The position numbers and the translations under genes were made by a program. DNA of 33,464 nt from Coriobacteriia bacterium (GTDB lineage: Bacteria > Actinomycetota > Coriobacteriia > Anaerosomatales > JAAXUF01). How positions within the stretch are numbered: position 1 is the first letter of the stretch; each line of letters starts with the position of its first letter. Location of the stretch: NCBI GenBank assembly GCA_031292615.1, contig JARLGT010000004.1:1-33464 (forward strand). Direction: 5' to 3'. This document shows positions 27,064 through 33,464 of the stretch, one piece after another. The notes under the pieces are model-generated. The model was given only the letters and a program-made list of their open reading frames with translations. It searched no databases and had not been told where the DNA came from.

Positions 27064-28067
27064 AGGTCTGCCCCCAAGAAGTCGCGATACCAGGAGATAG
27101 TGCGTTCGAGTCCCTCGTCGAGAGTGAAGAGAGGCTCCCAGTCCAGAAGCGTGCGCGCCTTTGCAGCGTTGAGGTACTGATTACGAATCTCGTTCGTGGC
27201 CTCGTTGCGCACGTCGGGCTTAAGGCCGGATCCCAGCAGCCTGAGTACCTTGTCGACGAGCTCAAGGACCGTGACTTGGCTCTCGTTGGAGAAGTTGAAG
27301 GCTTGCCCAACGAGACTCGAATCCTTGGCCAGGCGCTCAGCGAGTAGCGTGTAGGCGGCGGCACCGTCTTCCACATAGAAGTAATCGCGTACGTACTCGC
27401 CGTCTGACCGTACGACCGGGCGATGCCCGCGCAGTACCGAGCGGATAGTGCCGGGGACGATGCGATTCCAGTTCAGGTCTCCGCCACCGTAGAAGTTGCC
27501 GCATCGCGTGATGCCGACGCGTAGACCAAATGTCTCGGCGTAGGACTGCGCGATCAGGTCGCCACACGACTTGCTCACGTCGTATGGGTGGCGCCCTTGC
27601 AGCGCGAAGGTCTCGTCATACGGAAGCTGATCATGTGAGCCGTATGCTTTGTCAGACGAGGCCATCACGATCTGCTGTACCTTCGGGCTGCGCCGGCACG
27701 CCTCCAACAGCGCCCATGTGCCGCCCACATTGGTCTCGAACGTCGAGACTGGATTGCGGTTCGCAATGCCCACGATCGTCTGCGCCGCAAGGTTGATGAC
27801 GGTGTCTATCTCATATTCGCCCAAGGCGCGCTCAAGAACCTCCTGGTCACGAAGGTCCCCGCGCACAACGTTGGTCGATTCAACGAGTCCTGATCTGACG
27901 ATCTCGCTTTGTGGAACCCAGTCACGCACCAGGCATGTTACGTCGGCACCCAGCGCCACTAGGCGCCGGACGAGCCAGCCGCCGACCAGACCGGTCGCCC
28001 CAGTCACGAAGGTAGGGCGATCTTGCCAGAACGCCCGCGATTCGGAGGTTACTCCCAGGTCTTCCAC
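27060..28067 (-). CDS. rfbG: CDP-glucose 4,6-dehydratase
   Basis: An extended SDR of 335 residues that converts CDP-D-glucose to CDP-4-dehydro-6-deoxy-D-glucose. Diagnostic features are [22 protein letters not shown] (the FW-start and Rossmann loop of RfbG), [15 protein letters not shown], the catalytic [24 protein letters not shown] (YxxxK), [21 protein letters not shown] and [14 protein letters not shown] prefer the GTG at 28065-28067 (AAAGG upstream, overlapping the rfbF end by 19 bases); a TTG at 28088 is also in frame. It lies directly after the cytidylyltransferase, as in Salmonella and Yersinia 3,6-dideoxyhexose clusters, but no 3-dehydrase (RfbH/DdhC) follows. Confidence 0.93.
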   Translation of the reverse strand: MEDLGVTSESRAFWQDRPTFVTGATGLVGGWLVRRLVALGADVTCLVRDWVPQSEIVRSGLVESTNVVRGDLRDQEVLERALGEYEIDTVINLAAQTIVGIANRNPVSTFETNVGGTWALLEACRRSPKVQQIVMASSDKAYGSHDQLPYDETFALQGRHPYDVSKSCGDLIAQSYAETFGLRVGITRCGNFYGGGDLNWNRIVPGTIRSVLRGHRPVVRSDGEYVRDYFYVEDGAAAYTLLAERLAKDSSLVGQAFNFSNESQVTVLELVDKVLRLLGSGLKPDVRNEATNEIRNQYLNAAKARTLLDWEPLFTLDEGLERTISWYRDFLGADL

Positions 28068-28819
28068 TCGGCCCTGCCTTTCTCCCAAAGACTCTGAAGC
28101 AGCTGCACATCACGAATCGTGTCCATGCACTGCCAGAAACCTTCATGCCGGTAGGCCATGAGCTGACCGTCGCGTGCCAAGGCCTCAAGGACGTCCTTTT
28201 CGAGAACCGTCGCGTCGTCCTCGATGTAGTCAAACACCTCGGGCTCGAAGACCATGAAGCCGCCGTTGATCCAGCCCTCGCCTATCTGGGGCTTCTCTGT
28301 GAAGTCTGCAACCCTATCGCCATCAAAGACGATTCCGCCGAAGCGTGACGGCGGGCGAACCGCAGTCACCGTGGCGATCTTGCCGTGCGACATGTGGAAC
28401 TCCAGGAGCTTGTCGATATCAGCGTTGGTGACTCCGTCGCCGTACGTCAGCATGAAGCGTTCGTCGCCGATGATGCGTTTGAGGCGCAACACACGTCCGC
28501 CTGTCATGCTGCCCGCGCCGGTGTCGACCAAGTGCACCGTCCACGGTTCGCACTCGCTGTTGTCGGCCTCCATGCTGCCCGACGAGAGGTCCACTGAGAG
28601 GTTGCCGAAGAGTTGGTAGTAGTCGATGAAGTAGCGCTTGATCATGTCGCCCTTGTAGCCAAGCGCAACGCAGAACTCGTTGAAGCCGTGACTCGAGTAA
28701 TGCTTCATGACGTGCCAGAGCAAGGGCTGCCCGCCGACTTCTACCATCGGTTTGGGTTTCACGCCGGTCTCCTCGGCAAGCCGAGTTCCGAGACCGCCGG
28801 CAAGAATCACAACCTTCAT
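28049..28819 (-). CDS. rfbF: Glucose-1-phosphate cytidylyltransferase
   Basis: Makes CDP-D-glucose from CTP and glucose-1-P, opening the CDP-sugar route. The 256-residue protein shows [58 protein letters not shown] at the metal site, [34 protein letters not shown] and [22 protein letters not shown], all characteristic of RfbF rather than of thymidylyltransferases. ATG at 28817-28819 with GGAGG just upstream. It is the first gene of the CDP-sugar operon and has a promoter candidate in front. A rise in glucose-1-P supply could come from the mutase at 8676-10064. Confidence 0.97.
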   Translation of the reverse strand: MKVVILAGGLGTRLAEETGVKPKPMVEVGGQPLLWHVMKHYSSHGFNEFCVALGYKGDMIKRYFIDYYQLFGNLSVDLSSGSMEADNSECEPWTVHLVDTGAGSMTGGRVLRLKRIIGDERFMLTYGDGVTNADIDKLLEFHMSHGKIATVTAVRPPSRFGGIVFDGDRVADFTEKPQIGEGWINGGFMVFEPEVFDYIEDDATVLEKDVLEALARDGQLMAYRHEGFWQCMDTIRDVQLLQSLWEKGRAEWKTWE

Positions 28820-28864
28820 CCATCCTCCGCTTCGAGGGCCCCTGGGGCATCAGACAAGCGACTC

Positions 28865-28873
28865 ATTGTAGCA
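28865..28873 (-). promoter_or_regulatory. Candidate extended -10 promoter of the CDP-sugar operon
   Basis: On the minus strand TGCTACAAT combines a TGn extension with a near-consensus TACAAT hexamer. Transcription would start near 28858, giving a leader of about 39 bases to the rfbF ATG. No -35 match is seen. The sequence lies in the 108-base gap after the ABC transporter gene, which is what one expects if rfbF heads its own operon. Confidence 0.5.
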
Positions 28874-28897
28874 GCGAAGCCGAGGAACGCCTCCGTC

Positions 28898-28914
28898 CGG
28901 CGACGCCCTCGCCG
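28898..28914 (-). terminator. Weak hairpin after the ABC transporter gene
   Basis: CGGCGA and TCGCCG form a 6-bp stem around a 5-base loop, 13 bases after the ABC transporter stop on the minus strand. No T-run follows, so intrinsic termination is doubtful. Confidence 0.25.
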
Positions 28915-28927
28915 AGCCCCCCGCACG

Positions 28928-30709
28928 TCAGCTGAGACTCTGCATTGACTGCAATTGAGCGAACCTGCCGCCACTCGCGACAAGCACATCCCACGAGCCG
29001 GACTCGACCACCTCGCCGCTCTCGAGGACGAAGATGTGGTCGGCGCCGCGAACTGTTGCAAGCCGATGGGTGACGATGACGATCGTCATGGTCTCCGCCA
29101 GGCTATCGACCGCCTGCTGGATCTTCTCCTCGCTACCAGCGTCGAGTGCACTTGTGGCCTCGTCGAGAACCAACACATCCGGGTTGCGAACGATTGCCCG
29201 GGCGAGAGCCAGCCTTTGGCGTTGGCCGCCAGACAGACGCACGCCGCGGTCGCCGATGATGGTGTCGTAGCCCTCTGGCAGTTCGGCGATGAACCCATCG
29301 GCGAAGGCGAGCTTGGCGGCCCGGGCGATCTCCTCGTCCGTGGCATCTGCGGCACCGAACCGAATGTTCTCGCGCACGGAGGCGTGGAAGAACGAACTGT
29401 CCTGTGCGACATAACCGATACGCCGACGCCATGATCCGACGTCTAGATCGCTCAGGGCGTGTCCGTCGACCGACACCCGCCCGGCGGTCGGGCGGATCAG
29501 ACCCAAGATAAGGTCGACGATTGTCGTCTTGCCCGAACCTGAAGGGCCAACGATCGCCACCGTCCTTCCCGCCGGAATCTCGAGCGAGACGCCGTGCAGC
29601 ACAGGCTTCTCGGCACCGTAGCCAAACTCTACGCTCTCAAGCGCCAGCGCATGCTTCAGCTTTGGGGCGGCAAGATTGCCGCCACGTTCTACGCATTTCA
29701 GCGCATCGTCGGTCAACGTGTCGACCGTGACGAGCGCCGAAACCTGCGACAGCGCACCAGACTGGTTCGCCTGGATGTTAGAAATCCTTGGGGAGATCCG
29801 GTAGAAGATGAGGAGGAACACGATGAGCGAGGCCATAGGCATGTTGAATTTGACGACGGCAAAGTAGATGCCCAGCGTGATTGCGACGGCGCTGATGGAC
29901 TCGAAGAAGAACCGAAGCCACGCCTGATTCATCAGATTGCGGAACTGCAGATTGGCCAGCCGGTGGGCCATGCCAGCAAAGCGATCGATCGTGAGTTCTT
30001 CAACCGAGTACGCCTTGACGGTCTTGGCTGCGGCGACATGTTCTATGGCCTCGGCGCCCAGAATCCCGATCTCATGACTCATCGCCTCGCCGTATCGAGA
30101 GCCGCGCTGGACACGCCCGCGAAGCAGCCCGACGAGCAGGCCGCCGGCTATCGCGATGACGAGCGTCATCTGCCAAGACAGGGCGAGGGCGAGGCCCAGG
30201 TACACGAGCACCGTGATTATCGTGCCGAGCATCATTACCATCTGCAGATAGCCACTGCTCGCCCGCATGCACTCGAATACGATTCCCGTCGACACATCAG
30301 CAGATTTGTGTGACACGAAGAACTGCCAGTCAGCGCGCGTGACCGCCGAGTAGAGACGGTTTCGCAGGTTGGCCTCGAAACGTGCAACCGACCCGCTGAC
30401 AAAGCGCTGTTGCATCAGAGTCACGACCTGGCTACCAACGAGCAAAAGCAGAATGAATCCGAGCATCGCAACCAACGTGAACTGCAGGTGGAGGATGCTC
30501 AGAGCGAACGCGATCACTGCCCCAGTGCGCCCTGTCGGCTGGGCTACCTGCCCTCCAGACTGAACGAGTTGCAGCATCGGAACGACCGCAGCAAGCGCCA
30601 GCCCTTCAAGGATTCCAGCCAGTCCAGCCATCAAGACGGCTCCCGAGAACCGGAACGGTTGCTCGCTCCAGACGCGCCTGAAGAGGTATGTGAGTCCCAT
30701 GTTCTCCAT
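28928..30709 (-). CDS. ABC exporter, fused membrane and ATPase domains (MsbA/PglK-like)
   Basis: A 593-residue half-transporter. Residues about 1-320 hold six membrane segments (for example near 22-45, 62-98, 155-200, 270-302) and residues about 350-593 the ATPase: Walker A GPSGSGKT at 388-395, Q-loop VAQDSSFF, signature LSGGQ at 492-496, Walker B VLVLDEATS at about 512-520 and the switch His in VTHRL near 548. The dimer would export a lipid-linked or hydrophobic substrate. In this locus, which has no Wzx, it is a candidate flippase for the undecaprenyl-linked glycan, as PglK is in protein N-glycosylation; this is inference. The ATG at 30707-30709 has no strong ribosome site; an ATG at 30700 is possible. 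Confidence 0.9.
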   Translation of the reverse strand: MENMGLTYLFRRVWSEQPFRFSGAVLMAGLAGILEGLALAAVVPMLQLVQSGGQVAQPTGRTGAVIAFALSILHLQFTLVAMLGFILLLLVGSQVVTLMQQRFVSGSVARFEANLRNRLYSAVTRADWQFFVSHKSADVSTGIVFECMRASSGYLQMVMMLGTIITVLVYLGLALALSWQMTLVIAIAGGLLVGLLRGRVQRGSRYGEAMSHEIGILGAEAIEHVAAAKTVKAYSVEELTIDRFAGMAHRLANLQFRNLMNQAWLRFFFESISAVAITLGIYFAVVKFNMPMASLIVFLLIFYRISPRISNIQANQSGALSQVSALVTVDTLTDDALKCVERGGNLAAPKLKHALALESVEFGYGAEKPVLHGVSLEIPAGRTVAIVGPSGSGKTTIVDLILGLIRPTAGRVSVDGHALSDLDVGSWRRRIGYVAQDSSFFHASVRENIRFGAADATDEEIARAAKLAFADGFIAELPEGYDTIIGDRGVRLSGGQRQRLALARAIVRNPDVLVLDEATSALDAGSEEKIQQAVDSLAETMTIVIVTHRLATVRGADHIFVLESGEVVESGSWDVLVASGGRFAQLQSMQSLS

Positions 30710-30789
30710 TCTTAGGGCTTAGCCTTTGTCACTCGTATGACATTCAAAGTCGTGCAAGCTCGCCATTCAACGAATGCGCTGCTCGTACC

Positions 30790-32284
<1,495 letters not shown>

Positions 32285-32371
32285 TGCTCACCTCGATCGT
32301 TGGTCGCTGGGATGTGCGCTGCGGGATGGCTCGCGTTTGCAGCCAGCCGCGCGGCCTCGACGCCTCTCGGC

Positions 32372-32377
32372 ATTCTA
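32372..32377 (-). promoter_or_regulatory. Weak candidate -10 box (TAGAAT) for gtrA
   Basis: TAGAAT on the minus strand is the only AT-rich hexamer in the 198-base divergent gap 32285-32482; it would give a leader of about 80 bases. No -35 match is seen. The remainder of the gap shows no gene and no clear plus-strand promoter. Confidence 0.25.
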
Positions 32378-32482
32378 GGGCTTCCGGCGTCCCGCGACCA
32401 CGCGCACGCACGCGCTCTTGCTGCCCTGAACCGCCATCTGCCAGACTGGCGCGGCAGCCAGCGACGTCGAGAGGCCACGTTC

Positions 32483-33223
32483 GTGAACACCGTTCTTCCT
32501 GACAGCCCGCGCGCGATAGTGGTCATCCCCACGTACAACGAGGCCGACAACGTGCGCATGCTCGCAGACCGTGTGCTCGCCTCGATGCCCGGCATCGAGT
32601 TGATGATCGTGGACGACAACTCCCCCGACGGCACCGGCGACATCGCCGACCAGATCGCTGCCGAGCAACCCCGCTTCCGGGTGATGCACCGCATGTCCGA
32701 CCGCGGCTACGCGCGCTCGTCGCGCGAGGGCCTGACGTCGTGCCGCGATGCCGGCTACGACTTCGTGCTCACGATGGACGGCGACCTGTCGCACGATCCC
32801 GCTCGCATCCCGGCCCTCCTCGAGCGCGCTCAGGCGGGAGCTGGCCTCGTGGTGGGCTCTCGCTACGTGGCCGGCGGTGCTGTCGAGGCTCAATGGGGCC
32901 CGATCCGGCGCGCCGTCAGCCAGGGTGGCAGCCGCTACGCTCGCGCAATGATCGGCACGCAGGTCAACGACTGCACGAGCGGCTACCGCTGCTATTCCGC
33001 CGCCGCACTTCGCGCGTTGCGCTTTGACGAGCTGCACTCGGAGGGCTACTCGTTCCTCATCGAGGTGCTCTGGCAGCTGGTCTCGGCAGGTATCGAGATC
33101 GCCGAGGTGCCCATCACCTACATCGACCGCCAGCACGGTGCGTCGAAGATATCGCGCCGCATCGTGCTCGAGGCGCTCGCCGAGACCACCGGTTTGGGGT
33201 TGCGCCGGGTATTCGGCCGCTAG
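32483..33223 (+). CDS. Polyprenol-phosphate mannosyltransferase-like GT2 (Dpm1 type)
   Basis: A 246-residue GT-A enzyme that would move a hexose, usually mannose from GDP-mannose, onto a polyprenyl phosphate. Visible are AIVVIPTYNEADNVRMLADRV, MIVDDNSPDGTGDIAD, GYARSSREGL, the DxD-type site LTMDGDLSHDP, GSRYVAGG, DCTSGYRCYS and the conserved EGYSFLIEVLWQLV plus KISRRIV at the end, all typical of Dpm1-like proteins without the extra membrane domain. I chose the GTG at 32483 (GAGAGG upstream), which gives the usual family length; the frame before it, open to 32216, overlaps gtrA on the other strand. Divergent pairing with gtrA suggests a joint lipid-linked sugar pathway. Confidence 0.92.
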   Translation: MNTVLPDSPRAIVVIPTYNEADNVRMLADRVLASMPGIELMIVDDNSPDGTGDIADQIAAEQPRFRVMHRMSDRGYARSSREGLTSCRDAGYDFVLTMDGDLSHDPARIPALLERAQAGAGLVVGSRYVAGGAVEAQWGPIRRAVSQGGSRYARAMIGTQVNDCTSGYRCYSAAALRALRFDELHSEGYSFLIEVLWQLVSAGIEIAEVPITYIDRQHGASKISRRIVLEALAETTGLGLRRVFGR

Positions 33224-33247
33224 TCGCGGTGCAGGGCCGGGCGCGAG

Positions 33248-33464
33248 CTACTTGCTGTCGCGCGCCCAGTCGTCTTCGAGCCGCACGATATCGTCTTCGC
33301 CCAGGTAGTCGCCGACCTGCACCTCGATGAGCTGCAACGCCACCGCGCCATTGTTCTCGAGCCGGTGCACACAGCCCACCGGCAGGAAGATGCCTTCGTT
33401 AGCCTGCACGGGGATGCGCTCCTCATCGCGCGTGACGATGGCGCTGCCGCTGACCACGATCCAG
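33248..33464 (-). CDS. Mannose-6-phosphate isomerase type II / ManC cupin domain, 5' part outside the window
   Basis: The last 72 codons of a minus-strand gene that enters from the right edge. They encode the C-terminal cupin found in type II phosphomannose isomerases and at the end of ManC: WIVVSGSAIVTRDEERIPV, NEGIFLPVGCVHRLEN, LIEVQVGDYLGEDDIVRLED. Whether the full gene is the bifunctional ManC (mannose-1-P guanylyltransferase / mannose-6-P isomerase) or a stand-alone cupin cannot be told. Either would feed GDP-mannose to Gmd and to the mannosyltransferase. It converges with the GT2 ending at 33223 (24-base gap without a clear terminator). Confidence 0.85.
   Translation of the reverse strand, partial: WIVVSGSAIVTRDEERIPVQANEGIFLPVGCVHRLENNGAVALQLIEVQVGDYLGEDDIVRLEDDWARDSK

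Noticed and set aside
30738-30752. Imperfect palindrome (GTCA, 6 bases, TGAC) before the ABC transporter as an operator
   Set aside because: Only four bases per arm match, it occurs once, and no regulator gene is nearby.

Overview
The window is high-GC DNA that reads as a bacterial chromosome segment dominated by a large surface-polysaccharide / glycoprotein-glycan locus. A menaquinone methyltransferase gene, a membrane-anchored multihaem c-type cytochrome, a B12-binding radical SAM protein and very GC-rich, tightly overlapping genes would fit an anaerobic actinobacterium (for example a Coriobacteriia-like lineage). That placement is inference: there is no rRNA or marker-gene search behind it. 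I found no IS element, CRISPR array, tRNA, rRNA or phage gene.

Layout. (1) 1-3854, minus strand: menG/ubiE (cut by the left edge), a B12-binding radical SAM protein and a cytochrome with 10 CxxCH motifs plus two unusual haem-like sites. (2) 3932-16030, minus strand: a compact run of eleven genes read from 16030 leftwards: a full dTDP-L-rhamnose set (rmlA, an RmlC-like cupin, rmlB, rmlD), a GT2 and a GT4 glycosyltransferase, a protein that is only the N-terminal half of a GT-B enzyme, a phosphohexomutase, another GT4, a polyprenyl-phosphate sugar-1-P transferase that would start the glycan on the lipid carrier, and a Wzy/WaaL-type membrane protein with a C-terminal TPR region. Most junctions overlap by 4 bases or abut. 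(3) 16151-17434, plus strand: one glycosyltransferase. (4) 17469-20424, minus strand: gmd, a gmd paralogue and a GT2, faced by a plus-strand GT2 (20631-21608) that is a clear paralogue of the first. (5) 21603-28819, minus strand: an apparent seven-gene operon: glucose-1-P cytidylyltransferase, CDP-glucose 4,6-dehydratase, sugar C-methyltransferase, 3,5-epimerase, 4-ketoreductase-like SDR, a GT-like/acyltransferase fusion and a GT2. (6) 28928-33464: MsbA/PglK-like ABC exporter, GDP-L-fucose synthase, GtrA-family membrane protein, a polyprenol-phosphate mannose synthase-like GT2 on the plus strand, and the 3' end of a manC-type cupin gene.

Working together, the genes would supply dTDP-L-rhamnose, GDP-mannose, GDP-L-fucose (possibly also GDP-D-rhamnose) and a CDP-activated, C-methyl-branched 6-deoxyhexose. 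These would be assembled on undecaprenyl phosphate by about eight glycosyltransferases, flipped (no Wzx is present; the ABC exporter is the candidate) and polymerised or ligated by the Wzy/WaaL-TPR protein. The most interesting part is the CDP-sugar operon, whose gene content predicts a branched-chain deoxysugar for which I know of no characterised CDP route.
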